Assembly: GCA_014338405.1 (NCBI GenBank)
Contig: JTDE01021178.1
Span: 1 to 64,000 of the forward strand
From: Paragonimus skrjabini miyazakii
Lineage: Eukaryota > Platyhelminthes > Trematoda > Plagiorchiida > Troglotrematidae
Direction of reading: 5' to 3'
Length of the DNA: 64,000 nt
This document shows positions 37,602 through 49,200 of this stretch, piece after piece. Below the pieces are notes generated by a model. The model had not been told where the DNA came from and searched no databases. It was given only the letters and a program-made list of their open reading frames with translations. The translations under genes and the position numbers were made by a program. Each line of letters begins with the position of its first letter. Position 1 is the stretch's first letter.

Positions 37602-40060
37602 CTGTGTATCAGCCTCCAACTTATTTCTCTGTTGGCTTATGTCCATCCACCTTTCTGTCTCTCTGGCCCTTAGCCAGTCAGGTGTTCGATCTGCGATTGC
37701 TAAATCTCAGGATTCCTCTTATCCCGTTTAAAACTGCCAGTTAGCCTCATCTATCCACACCTGGTTGCTGCGGCGGCATGGACATGAAGTGCCTTGTGTT
37801 CGTGACAGATCATCGTTCAGTTCGCGTTAGTCTGCCGTACATTGCTTTCTAACTAGCTCTCTCATCACCCTCCGTCCCTCTTCTCCCACGTCCCCTGGCC
37901 TGCTTAAGGCTCAAAATTCCCAATTCTCAGGTAAATATGGTCTCTTTCATCGTCCACATCGTGGGGATGATGTCGATGATCATCATTGTCGTCAGTCTCA
38001 TCACCAGTAGCTCGACAAACTGTGCTATTGTACTCTGCTATTGTACGCACAACTGACTTTTCACTTCATGGTGTCGTTTGCTTATTTCATTTGCCCTCTT
38101 CCCACCGCACACCTCTTTGTCGTCCCCATTCCCTGTTGTCTGCGCCAGCCCGTCGTTTTGAGACCCTTCCAGGCATCTTGCATCAATGTGCGATTAAAAT
38201 CGCACAGTATAGATACATTTATACATACGTATATTTAGGTTTTCTTGAATGAGAAATTACCTTTCCTTCGAAGCGCTCGTCTTTCCCACTGTCACACGCG
38301 ACGGATGTTGGTCACTGCCTTATCCACCTTCTGTGCGCCTCCTGTGATTATTGCCATTCACAACCGCGCCACTATCACCGTGTTCATCGAGCTGCTGTTT
38401 CCATGTTCCTATCCTGTCTGTCCCTCTACTATCCCATACTGTCTTCATTCCTCCTACCCCAGTTAGTGTTGCCAGGCCCTTCTGCCCCTTGCGCCATTTT
38501 GTCACTGTCTCCCGGTTTCCCTTTTCCGTTCTCGTCATTTTAATGGTATTCATATTTGTTTTCAATTTTATTAAGTTAACTTTTACTGCCCTCGCGTTTC
38601 TCCCCCCCCCCTTCGCGCCCGAGACATTCGAACACATTCTCACAAGCAAGTTTTTTTTAATTGGCTCACTTTTGATCTTTTTCACTGTCTTCATTGGGTT
38701 TCGTCGCGAGCTGACATTGTCCTTTTTGCTGATCGTGCTGTAGTTTGTGGATGATCATCGACTTCCCTCTCGCACACATAAACAACGAGAGACTTGTGAA
38801 GAGAGAGGAATTTTGCAATGCTGACGACTTTCATTGAAATAGTTAACACTCAGTCTGTCTTTTTGTTCACCCATCTCTCTAGTGCGAAAAACTACGATGT
38901 TCGATGGATGATTTTATCGCACTCTCCCTGTTCTGTTCTTATACTGTTTTTAGCATATAGCGCCGTTCTGTTCTTGGCGCCTTGATTACATCTATCTAGC
39001 GCCTGTCTACTGTTCCGGTTATTGTAGTGTATGCCTTTTCTCTATTTTTCACTTTACACCATATTTGAAAAAATCAACTCGTAAGATATTGCCTCTATCC
39101 TTTGTGTATCAATCTATGACGGCAGGTTTCTTCCTTTATCTTCGCATCTGTCTGAATTTTACGAAAAGTGTGTTCATTCAGTTTGCTGGGGCTGCGCTCG
39201 GAAATCCATTTCGATTGGTCACTTGCCCGTTGGTCTTCGATCTGATTGTTTTCCTTTGTTTGGTGGTCGCACTGTTTTCATTTCTTTCATCTTTGGGTGT
39301 CTATGTCAGGTAGTCTGGTCTTTTGCTGTTTTTTGTTCTTCTCCCTAGCCTACTTCGATGCTATGTGCACATACACACACACTGGTCTGCTTCCCTCTCA
39401 CACCATATTTGTGTCGCATCAGGAATTTTATGCTCAGGTCAATTTTCTATCCAGACATATATGTTCGTCATTTTTACTGCCGGAACTTCACCGTGCCCAT
39501 TTCCCTCCCCAGGGCCTTGTCTAGTTTCAATCTTTCTTATGTCCACTTTTGCTTTGTCAAGTTATTTTTTGAGCACTCCGGTCCTGTATGTTCCTTTTGT
39601 CCGCCCCTCCTTCTATCCACTTAGGTAATTTTTTACGCTGTGTTCGGCGGGTCACGGAGAGGGACACACTTATTCCGAACCATATGGTCACCTTCAGGCA
39701 TGATTGTTTTTTGTTCTATTCCTCCCGGTTTGTGTATTTCCGGTGACCGGTCTCCCCTACTCTTCGTATGCGGATGGCGCTACCGCAGTTCGCGTGTGTG
39801 ACTACTTTTTTCCATAGTTGAATCTTCCCACTACTGTCTTCTTGATCGTTTTCTTGCTTGCCTGCTTGTTTTCTATTTAACAAGTTAGCACAATTGCTCT
39901 CCGTTGGTCTGTCACTCCTCCCACCCCCGCGCCAAATGGTCTATGCAGCTCTCTCTTCTTTTAGACCCATACTTTTGCCAGTTCACCACTTCCCTTTCAA
40001 TGCTCACTATTCATTCTTTGTATCATCGCTATCGTGCTTTTTTGGGTGAGAATGAAAGAA
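37602..40060 (+). other. Putative 3' UTR of the nuclear receptor gene, pyrimidine-rich
   Basis: After the receptor stop codon, about 2.45 kb of C/T-rich + strand follows, dense in TTTC, CCCTT and TCTCTC runs and clearly unlike the introns. Open frames on both strands (for example 38351-38743 + and 38694-38320 -) follow from that bias and are not called as genes. Composition returns to normal near 40050, after an ATGATGATG run. The first good AATAAA on this strand is at 40478-40483. The transcript end is inferred only. Confidence 0.5.
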
Positions 40061-40477
40061 ATCAATAATGATGATGATGACGATTACCTTCTATTTGTTC
40101 ATGAAATGGACAACTGTTTTTGGATAACACTACCAATGACAGTCGCCTTTACTCGTTGCTGTTTCACGTATCTGTATGCAATGTCGAACTTGAAAATTTA
40201 ATGCGCGAAACTCCAAGGCTTCTCCCGTGTTTAGTGGACTAATTATGTCTTCTGATGACAGAGCTCCTTGGTAATGATGATATCGGCTTCCAGCATGTCT
40301 AGTATCTTAGTTTGGAAATGAGGCACTGCTACTGGTACCGATTCTCGGACGGACGTTTGTTGGTCCGGGTCGCTGTGTTTGCTGCAAATGTTTTCATATG
40401 CGACTGGATATTCTGGCATTGCTCAGTGTCTCTGATCCATAGTATACAACGGTGTACTAACAGTAGACCGAACAGTT

Positions 40478-40483
40478 AATAAA
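40478..40483 (+). terminator. Candidate polyadenylation signal, receptor gene
   Basis: AATAAA lies about 2.9 kb after the receptor stop codon, on the same strand. It is the first canonical signal I noted after the pyrimidine-rich stretch. Whether it is used is not visible from the sequence. Confidence 0.3.
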
Positions 40484-42066
40484 CTAAACCCAACCTACTG
40501 AACAAGTACAATTACTACTGATGAGAAGTTGAGTACTTTCGTTGATATCTGAAAGGCATTCACAGCTGGTCGCAATTTTCGTTCCCAAATGAGCTCCTCA
40601 GTTTTTTCGCGAAGAATCATCAGACTCGAGTTGATTGAAAGAAATGGTCGTGTGTGTTCGATTTATGCTCATCGGGAAATATAGCTCAGCAGGTTAGTTT
40701 ACATTTATGATTTTGATCTGACTTGGAAGTTGCGCTCACTAGAATCTATTGGGACAGTTGATGTGTCTCTTTTCAAGGTTATCGAGTAAGCCAAACAGTA
40801 CTTATCAGTAGTTATCTCAACGTTTGGATGCCATCTTGGTCTCATCATCATCATAGCAGCCATGAGTCTGACCACAAGGTACTGTGGCTCGGGCCGCCGT
40901 TCACCTTAACAGTGACGTGGAGTATGCTAGGGAAAAAAACGTTACTAAGGAGGTTGTTGGTGCCTTGGCGTCTCGTGAAAATGTGGACCGGAGCTATAGT
41001 TCTGATTATACCACGAATAGGCATTAGTGGTAAGCTCTAACGAGAGCGAAATTCTAATCTTGTGTTTGTTTTCGGAAGAGACTGATTGAGAAGCTTATCT
41101 GAATGCGAAAGTTGCAATCGAATACTGTTAGTCTTCACTTAGTATCAGCTGGATTCCCAAATACTCCTCAGTGATCAATACATTGTTTGAGAAGTGTTGG
41201 TTCCTGCACCCTGAGCATAACTGAGAAATTTCGAACTTGAAGCCCTCGTTTGAAGTTACAGCTACAGTTACTGTGTTCCCTATCAAGATAATTGGGCAAC
41301 TTATTTGAACATTAGTCAATCGAAGTTGGCTGAACCTTTAGGTACAACATGTTGGTCATGCCTGGTGTGCGGTCATTGACATGTTGTTCAACGCGGTTGT
41401 CTCCTATTGACTGATTTCTAACCGTGGTTGTGCTACATGTAGAAGTTGATGCTAGTGCGCTTTTTCACAGGACTCGGCTGAGTTACCGTGTTACATTATG
41501 GCGAAGGCATTTCATTAACTGTCATTTAAGGCTTATTCTCAACAAACATGTTTACTCACAACATTGTTAACTTCAGACTGCATCGACCGTCTCGCAGTAC
41601 CGACTTGGTCGTCCTGTCTGCTGTATCCAGCAAGTTGGATGGGCGGAAAGATGCTACTGCTGACCTCTCCCACCCTTCCATCCGATTTAGCCTTCACGTC
41701 CCTACCGAAACTCATTTATAATAGTTACTCTGCAGATCCCACAGCAGACAGCATATCATAGTAACACTGTCCCGCTAAGTCCCATCTCTTAGCCTCTGGT
41801 TTATGTTGTCCTTTGCCTAGACCTAAGATACCAGTTACAGGTGTTTTAACGTTCACACTCTGAAGCAAATGTATCAAGAGGCCAGTCTCGCATGGGTGTT
41901 AGACTTGTTGAATTTCAACGTTCTGCTACATTTCAGAGACTAGAATCCAGGACAGTAGGCAATTTATCAACCTAACAGCACTCACGCCATCTAGTCGAAG
42001 CTGTTTTTACGTTTCTCCACGGCCGACTCTATCGCTCAGGTTGTAGTTAGTACGATACTCATCTCA
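40484..42066. other. Intergenic stretch, with a LINE 3'-end scrap
   Basis: Apart from the short repeat at 40843-40985, nothing was recognised. Frames at 41128-41319 and 41564-41761 are short. Confidence 0.35.
40843..40985 (-). repeat. LINE family B 3'-end fragment with ATG-repeat tail
   Basis: This aligns over about 130 bases in the same orientation with 10491-10620: both share ATCATCAT, CTGACCA, TGGCTCG, TGACGTG and GTTACT/ATTACT blocks. Read on the - strand both end in ATGATGATG, as expected for a LINE 3' terminus with a microsatellite tail. Confidence 0.55.
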
Positions 42067-42640
42067 ATGGCTGCAACCGCACTGGTAGGTGACGTTCTTG
42101 TTAATAGCAGACTGTCGTCCGCTTGGCAGGTTTCTTTAAATCATTTCATTGTGTCTGCTTATGCTCCAAATGATCGTTGCAATATTGCTGTCGAGGATGT
42201 CTTTTACTGGGATATGGTTTCTTTTCTTAGGTCGATACATGGAATTGATGTCGTGCTGTTGCCTCAGATGACTTCGCACCGACATCCTTTTGAGATGACT
42301 AGGAGATGTTAGCAGATGCCTTGACATGGTTGTTTCAACTTGCGTGGACGACTGTTGTGGTCACTCGACAATAGATCTCATAGCCAATAAAAAGATGGGG
42401 ACTCTTGCGAACACCATAAGGGATTGGCTCAGTCCGGTCAGTACCAAGGGTATGACATCCATTATATTTCAATTCACTGCAGCACGAAATTCAGACATTA
42501 GGGGATAACAGGCAGGGTTTCGTCATGGACAAGGATGTATTGATCAAATTTTCACTCTTCACAAAATTCTAGAACAGCGCCATATCTTCGAATCTAGAGT
42601 GGTATTCGCCAATCTAGGACATCTCAGGCCGTAGATAGGC
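42067..42640 (+). mobile_element. LINE family A remnant: endonuclease, linker and RT start
   Basis: Positions 42130-42300 encode NHFIVSAYAPNDRCNIAVED and FLRSIHGIDVVLLPQ, the middle of the endonuclease. At 42326-42430, VVSTCVDDCCGHSTIDLIA matches the linker also seen at 717-960. At 42505-42640, ITGRVSSWT-type frames give GFRHGQGCIDQIFTLHKILE, the RT motif before the palm. The order is correct but pieces are deleted between them. Strand sense is +. Confidence 0.75.
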
Positions 42641-45090
42641 ATTTTTATTGCCGCGACCGACTAGCACAAGGTGCGAGGTGAACAGTTGATTAGATGGCGT
42701 AGTGAAATGAAGTGTAACAGGGAGTTGACCATTCTAGATCGGGTTTGTCCCCCGAACTGAGGTCCTTACGATTCGTAATCGGCGGCTGGACGCCTTGGGT
42801 GGTGTGGTGGTTTCTCGAGCACAATGGTTTAGGTTTTGTTTGGCCAATCTGTATGTGAAATAATTGCACTTAGCGACGTGAGACAGTGAAAGCTGTGATG
42901 AGGCTGTCTTTCTAATGACATTATTTTCACTGATAGCTCGGATGCTTATTTTCAAAGTGTTAGTACCCTGATGTTTGGATTTAAACTGTTTTTGGCAGTT
43001 AGGTACCTTCCCTTCACCTTTTTTCTTAACGTGGGCATGTTCTTTTGCGGCTTTCTGGTGGTTGTGCGCGACTCACCGCGCCGAAGTGTTTGATCACCAC
43101 TGTTTGCACTCGCACTGAACTGCGTCAACTTTCAGGCGGCGAAGAAATTAGGAGATCGGTCTTCCGCAGCAAGTGTCAAATGAGTTCACTCACTCACCTC
43201 TTAATTATGCATAAGTCTAACTAATGAGGTCATCTATTACGAATTCTGACGCATTAATTAGAACGCCATGCAGTCAAACAGTCTGTCGATGACTTCGTAA
43301 GCAAAGGCAATCATCAGGGTTTCAGAAATTGTAAGCAACCCTCATCTCCTAGGTTGAGGACTCTGTGCAGTAAGTACCAAACGGGAAGTGACGCCAATAG
43401 GATTGGACGAAATTCCCGTTGATTGTGTTACAGTTGGTCACTTACAGTGACGGTCTGCCGCCAACCTTAAAATTTAAGCCATAAAATCGTAGTGAAAAAC
43501 AGTCCCAAACATTGCTTTGGTGTCGTTGGTTTTGGTGCTTCGGGTTTGCCGATGGTATTGGAGACATTTTTCAGCTTGCTGTTTCCTAACTCGTGGGAGT
43601 GCATTCGTTGTTTTCTCTGAACTAGTTCATCAGTTTGGTTGTATTTTTAGGTTCCAAATTTGATCATCTTTAGCTGTGAACCGTATCCTTGGGCTGCCGT
43701 TGAATCCAACAGTAGGTATCTAAAGGGAGAGTCGGAAACTTTGCAGGATCGCCATTAAATGTGACACTAACATGTCCGACAACGTTTCCAACCAACGTTG
43801 TGCGTATCCCTCATCCTGAACAGAAACATTCCTGCTTATCGGGGTGAACAACATTTTCCTAACCTGTGACCACGTCACTGCCTGGCCACGCGACGGTTTG
43901 TTTCAGCCGTCACTGGCTACACTGGACAATGTGCGATGCATCAAAAGTTTCGTCAGTGTACAGAGTACATGACCTGACTAATTTAGACTGCAGTTTCACT
44001 GTCTCATTTACCGGTCACGGATGTACACGTCTCTCAGATGTGTGTTAGACTGTTGCGTTCACACAATCAGTTTATTTGCTACACTCTAACTGGCGGAGAC
44101 AGCGGTGGTCGACTACCAAGAACTTATTTGCGTCTTCTGCACAAACTTGCTCAATTTCTGATCTGTAGCACGATACTAAGAGCGCGCGCATTGTGACCAA
44201 TAACCTTAAACGCCGGAGAGTTGCGAATGCATGATGTGTCTTTGCCCTCCTATTCTAGCGTTGAGCTGTTGACCATGACAGTCGTCCATAAAGTGGTAGA
44301 TTGGGGGATGACTACAAATCTCGGGAGAAGTCAAATGAATGCACTATGTGTCTATTCTACCATAAAAGACAGTTCGTCAAACTGTTATAACAAAGGTTCA
44401 GTCAGGGTCAAGCCAGTCTTCTTACATCATTTTACACTTTGAGTGTCTACCGCAGAACTGCGAAAGTAGCATAGCTCTAAGTCGGGCTCGCTTTTTCTCT
44501 CGGGTTTGCCCCGCTTTCCCGATGAAGGAAAGGATGCAATCGTACGTTTGACCTTGTCAACCGTGCAATGAACATTTATTCTCCTTCATTAATCTCTGGG
44601 TGTATACGGAAGTGAGTGCTCTCTAATAGTTGTACGCGTTTAATGGGTTAAGCTTTCTTGCCATCATGGTTTGTGGTGTACGGCTTCTTTGCATCAGCTT
44701 TAAAATTGTTTTATTTAAAGCCCAAACAATAAGGGGTAGCTGAGACGGTTTTGATCGCGCGCGCATACGTGATTGTCTACGTAGCTATTGATTCGTCTGC
44801 ATAACACCAAATAACAGAGAACCAGTTTTCCATGTTTCGCTCCACGCTACAGACCATAGCTTCGCGACCAACCACGTCTGTAGGAATGGCTTAAATGTCA
44901 TAACTAGTGACATTTTATATATGGTATTAGTTTCTATTGTTTGCCGCAAGTGTGCTGACACCTAATTGATCCATTGTGGGCGTTTTACCACCTGGTTGAT
45001 TTTTGAGCTTTCGATCTACATGTCATGACTGCCCCAGAAACGAATGGCTCTTAGGGGCAACCTCAATTAGTTAGGTCAGATTTGATGGCT
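42641..45090. other. Intergenic stretch, nothing recognised
   Basis: Short motif-free frames only. No promoter, RNA gene or repeat family was recognised before the palindrome at 45091. Confidence 0.35.
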
Positions 45091-45160
45091 TGCACGTGAC
45101 TTCTGCCCAGGAAGCTATATATATATATATATATAGCTTCCTGGGCAGAAGTCACGTGCA
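45091..45160. repeat. Perfect 70-bp palindrome with AT-repeat centre
   Basis: Positions 45091-45125 are the exact reverse complement of 45126-45160, with no mismatch and no spacer. Each arm starts TGCACGTGAC, continues TTCTGCCCAG and GAAGC, and ends in an (AT)n run at the axis. Each arm carries a CACGTG E-box-like site. Pairing stops abruptly at both outer ends. It lies between the two convergent genes, about 560 bases beyond the putative laminin polyadenylation signal. Confidence 0.97.
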
Positions 45161-45720
45161 TGCGTCAAGAAAAACCGCAGTCCTGGAGACGAACATGATT
45201 TACTCTCCCTTACTTACTAGTGACCACTTTTAGTCCCTTTCGCCGCCTCTTACACTGGTGTACTAAGGACACGTTTGAGAGTGTACGACGTGGCAGTTAC
45301 GTTTGTGTGGAAGAAATGTAACCTCGTCAGTCTGCTGAACTTCGAACATTGGTCGATCTGTATTTCAAACTTTTAACTCATAGATGCGTTAACCTCCCAG
45401 GTGGTGTCTTATGTCCCTTCCGAAATTCCTCACTTCCCTTTACGTTACTTTGTCACGTTTTGATTTTGTTCGTTTGAAATGAGAATGAACAGAAGAGCAG
45501 ATCATGATTAATTGGGTTTGTGGTTCATAGTGAAAATACATAGATGCTGAAAAGAATAAATACTGAATGTTGTCCAAAAAAGCTGTGCAAAAATGAAAAC
45601 AAACAGACCGATGGGCGGACTGAGGACGGATGTGAAAAAAGCCTATTGGTCAGCAGGAATGTTGTGGACAGGGTGGAATCGTGTAAATTTGTGTCACCCG
45701 TTTGAGATAAGCGGCTGAGT

Positions 45721-45726
45721 TTTATT
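45721..45726 (-). terminator. Candidate polyadenylation signal, laminin gamma
   Basis: Read on the - strand this is AATAAA, about 310 bases after the laminin stop codon. The stretch between the stop and this signal would be the 3' UTR. Use of the site is inferred. Confidence 0.5.
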
Positions 45727-46034
45727 GACAACTATTAAAGTTAGGCGGAATCGGAGATGGAGAGGGGTTAGGTTGTGACAAAGTGATGGGATAAGTGGGA
45801 TCATTTGCGTTCGCACGCATGGCTAAACCATTTCCAGCTTGGGATTTTAAAAAAATTTGATTAACTACGTAACTACTGAACTAAATTATAAGTAGCAGTA
45901 GACAGGAACATGAGCTTCAGACCAAAGGTCGGAATGTAACAGGTCAATTAATGTAGGTAGGAAACAAGCCATATCAGAATTAACATAAGTAGTAGGGGTG
46001 GGTCGAAGGAAATCACCGAGTTTTCTGGTGGCGA

Positions 46035-46342
46035 TTAACCCCCTTTGGTCGTCCGGAAGCTCGGAATGTCACCTTCGATTTCTTTCCCGGTGTAAAAACA
46101 ACCTGAGTCCCGCAACGGTAGCAGAGTGTTCACCATACGCAGATGTTCATAATGGGCTTTGAACTCATCCAATTCGTTACGCAGATAGTCCAGTTCGATG
46201 GTACGTGAGTAGTTCAGTTTGTGTAACTGGGTCATTCGGTCTGACAAGCGCAAGTTTTTTAATGTGGCCTTCAATCTGGCAAATCGTGTGGCGGCATCTT
46301 CGCCATTTACAATGGCCCCGGATCCCTTACCAGTTGATTCAG
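46035..46342 (-). CDS. Laminin gamma chain, terminal exon (end of coiled coil and C-terminus)
   Basis: The acceptor (TTAACTAATAACAG) ends at 46343. The first two bases complete the codon left open at 50202, giving Thr. The product runs ESTGKGSGAIVNGEDAATRF, then a heptad-rich coil (LKATLKNLRLSDR, LNYSRTIELDYLRNELDEFK), and finishes LPLRDSGCFYTGKEIE plus about 12 more residues before TAA at 46037-46035. Gamma chains end in a coil followed by a Cys-Phe and an Ile-Glu near the terminus. The Cys bonds to the beta chain, and the Glu near the end is needed for integrin binding. The extra tail after Ile-Glu is unusual. Laminins are secreted heterotrimers of basement membranes. The call rests on this C-terminal pattern and on the upstream coil exons. 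Confidence 0.8.
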
Positions 46343-46400
46343 CTGTTATTAGTTAAATCAAAAGCGGATGAGAGATAATTGTCAATTTGTTAGCAAATGT

Positions 46401-46661
46401 CTATTGTGAGGTTGATACTGTGCTTTCTGTTTTAAGTAGGATTTCAGGATCTGAGGAACCATCTTCATTACTATCAACTAATATTTCAATTTCACCACAG
46501 TGGTGTCGATTCCCACCACCAACATTTAAGCCTGCCACATGTTGGACGTCTACGTTTGATATCAGTCTACTCGCTGAACTAGTTTCTTCACTTGGCCCAT
46601 CACCCACTTCCCCTAAAAAACACGCGAAATCTGTTCTTGTTGGTTTTCTTCGACTGGACAT
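46401..46661 (-). other. Unrecognised small ORF in laminin intron
   Basis: ATG at 46661 opens an 86-residue frame beginning MSSRRKPTRTDFACFLGEVG, with an acidic C-terminal half (VDSNEDGSSDPEILLKTEST). Coding look is fair and no domain is recognised. It may be a mobile-element ORF fragment or an alternative exon. No strong splice sites were assigned. Confidence 0.25.
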
Positions 46662-46839
46662 GTTTTTGTCCGGATCAAGATTCTACCTCTGGTACTTGCA
46701 ATTCTGATGACTAGCATTCCACTGACCCCCTAGTATACATAATCGGATCACCAGCTCTAATTGTTCAAACGTAATCAATTGTTACCAGTGTGTATTGAGG
46801 CTATTATGTATACTAGCGGTATGGCTCATACTGTGGTGA

Positions 46840-47300
46840 ATTATCAGGCCGGAGGTGCGAGTATTCCAACATTCAGCGGAATACCTCAACGCAGGGGAGC
46901 CACGTCCACAAACACTCAACGATCGGATGGCGGACAACGGGGGCAATCGGATGAGTTATCGCTCGACCAAAGCGGACCAACGGGCGAAACATGACAGGCA
47001 AAATAGGATGGACGACCAGATCGGAGGCGCGATTATTCCAGCACTCACGAACCAACGGACGAAGAATGGCAGGCGGAAACCCCCCGATATATGTCGCCGA
47101 TCACACACAAACCGGACAGAAGTGCACACGACGTGTGCACTGAGCGGATACCTGGGGATGTTGTGGGCTGGAATTCTGACTCATAAACGCGAGCGCGCGC
47201 GTAACATGGTAAGCTGCGCGTTAGACAATAAAGATTGTGCCTTATTGGACGCCACTTCTCTACAATATGAATTGCCTAAGAAGTCTGCAGAAATTGAATA
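46840..47300 (+). repeat. GC-rich block with internal repeat and palindrome, LTR-like
   Basis: CG-rich sequence in an AT-rich intron. Two similar units of about 27 bases occur near 46851 and 47025 (CGGAGGTGCGAGTATTCCA against CGGAGGCGCGATTATTCCA). A perfect 10+1+10 palindrome lies at 47121-47141. Near 47159 a TGTTGTGGG string begins a stretch that reaches an AATAAAG at about 47227 followed by TGTGCC, as in the R region of an LTR. A 148-residue frame is open through it but has no early ATG. The identity is uncertain. Confidence 0.35.
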
Positions 47301-47500
47301 GGTTAACTGATTACACAGATCACAACAGAAGAAAACGGTCTCCCGAGGTCAGCAGAGTAATGCAAGGCATGACTGCTACTCGTGACTGAATGAAACATGT
47401 CACTCTAAGGTTGCACGGTCGAGTAGGTCATACCACAAAATTTGCAAATGTATAGTCAGATAGATAACAAATTGGGTTGTTGCGTTTGTTGTATTTACAG

Positions 47501-47875
47501 CGCCCGTTGCCAATGACGACGACTAGCTTCGTCTCTGGTTTTGGACTCGATGGGTCAAAGAAGCCAGACGTGAATGTGGAAGAACCGACCCCTTATCATG
47601 AACCTGGTTTACTTCATCACGCCGGTCCCGTGGGCATTGATTGGAATGAAACTTACCCGGCACTTTCTGAATTATCCATACAAACACGAATGTCATTAAC
47701 AAAGAGATTATGTCAACTGAACTTTGATCTCTACCCTTGTAGCTGTAGTGAAAGTAAAATTAGGCACTCCGGACAGCCTTTCTCAACAGACCGTAAATCA
47801 GACAAGTCGTGCCAAGTTGTTTCTAGTAATCCAGTGAAACTGCTTCAGGTCCACCCAGTCAGTTGTAACGTCTAA
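47501..47875 (+). other. Orphan ORF with acceptor-like start, nested in laminin intron
   Basis: An acceptor-like tract (TTTGTTGTATTTACAG) ends at 47500. ATG at 47513 opens 120 residues: MTTTSFVSGFGLDGSKKPDV, later HAGPVGIDWNETYPALSELS, then a Cys/Ser-rich end and TAA. The composition is protein-like. No family is recognised. It could be a one-exon remnant of a nested gene, or a gag-like ORF belonging with the LTR-like block just upstream on the same strand. Confidence 0.3.
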
Positions 47876-48739
47876 TAATCATTGGGGTTTTACTGGATCA
47901 ATTACGCATACCGGCCTGGCTCCTTACGATAAAACTCGTGAGCCTTTGTCAGAGAATCGTCTAATTTAGGCGATTCGCTCAGAGCCATGGTTACCACAAG
48001 TGTGTGTCAGCTGGCCTCGCTTTGACATCTGCGTCTGTTATTGAGTGCTGTGCACGCCGCCTGGACAAATACAGAGCTACCTGGAGGGATTTTCTATACT
48101 TACAATCGATCGTTTACACTCCGTTAGATCCACGGTAACATTCGTTAGCTGCACAGCGAAAATGCTCTTTGAGCACCCCCGTGCATATACCTATGATGTA
48201 CCGGTACCTTATTATCGTTCGTTCTCACCCTGTCCACATGTGTCCGTGTGAAACAATCTGAGGACTTATGAAACATCAGTGGCGTAAACTCGGGAGATGG
48301 AGTGTGAAACATAATTCACACGCGAATATGTTATCTATAGTCAATAATCGAATCTCGCATCTTATTCATGGAACGAACCGGGAGGAAAGTTTGTTTGAAT
48401 GAGAAAATATGGGTTTTGCTTGGTTTGTGATAATCTAACCTACTCGTGGTGAATCAAAACACTTGTCCGACGTTTCCGTAGAATAGGTGATTTGAAGTGG
48501 GCCGTAAGGTCTTGATCACATAGTTATTAGGTAAACATGTGATACTTCTGCCATGCTACTTATGAGGTCATGGCGTATTCGTCGTGCAAATATGAACATA
48601 GTACAATTTCCCATACAAATGCGGGCACATAACTGATGGGCTATAGTCAGCAAATCAAGGTTATGTTCAGTGTATTTTTCTATCACCATCGACATCACTG
48701 ACTTCAGTACTGACTGCAAACCACCACGTAACTATGCAA

Positions 48740-49200
48740 AAAAAAGAAAAAATTCCGTAATCCTAGTTTACGGATAGAAGAAAGAATAGGGGTGGTAATT
48801 ACTTCATGTAGGCCATCACCACTAAGATGTTCACACCTCGTCAATAAAACAATGAAATTAAAAATAACAGTGAAGTGCTTCTACAGGACAGCTTTCCTGC
48901 TGCTCCCATTATCCTACCACATTAAGCATTCCTGCTTCACAGACCCCTCAATAAGACGTCGGCAAAACTGACGTTGGTGAGCCCGATTAGTCGCTTACTG
49001 TACTAGCGTCTGCAGCCACTGACTTCTTGAGACAGAAGAGAAAATGAGCCCGAATAACACCGGCTAAGTTAGTGATTAATACAGTTGCTTTTCTATGATG
49101 TCACAGATTGACCACCTTGCATCCCACGCTAACTGCCACACCTAGTCCATGAACTAAGCCCACGCATCCTCAAGTGCGTACACGTTCCCGATTAAATCAC
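48740..49200 (-). mobile_element. LINE family A 3' end remnant
   Basis: This matches the 3' part of the copy at 15910-16260, read leftwards. Shared blocks include GACAGCTT(T/C)CC, the purine-rich AGAAGAAAGAA/GGAGG-type 3' UTR, TTCACAGA and GAGC(C/T)CG(A/G)TTAG. No readable frame remains. Confidence 0.5.

Noticed and set aside
38320..38743. Overlapping ORFs of 124 and 130 residues on both strands
   Set aside because: They follow from the C/T-biased composition of the receptor's 3' region and have low-complexity sequence without a domain.
40518..40530. CTGATGAG string as a possible hammerhead
   Set aside because: No GAAA element at the right distance and no pairing arms.
45525..45731. 68-residue - frame just downstream of laminin
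   Set aside because: It overlaps the putative laminin polyadenylation signal and is T/C-rich, as expected for 3' flanking sequence.
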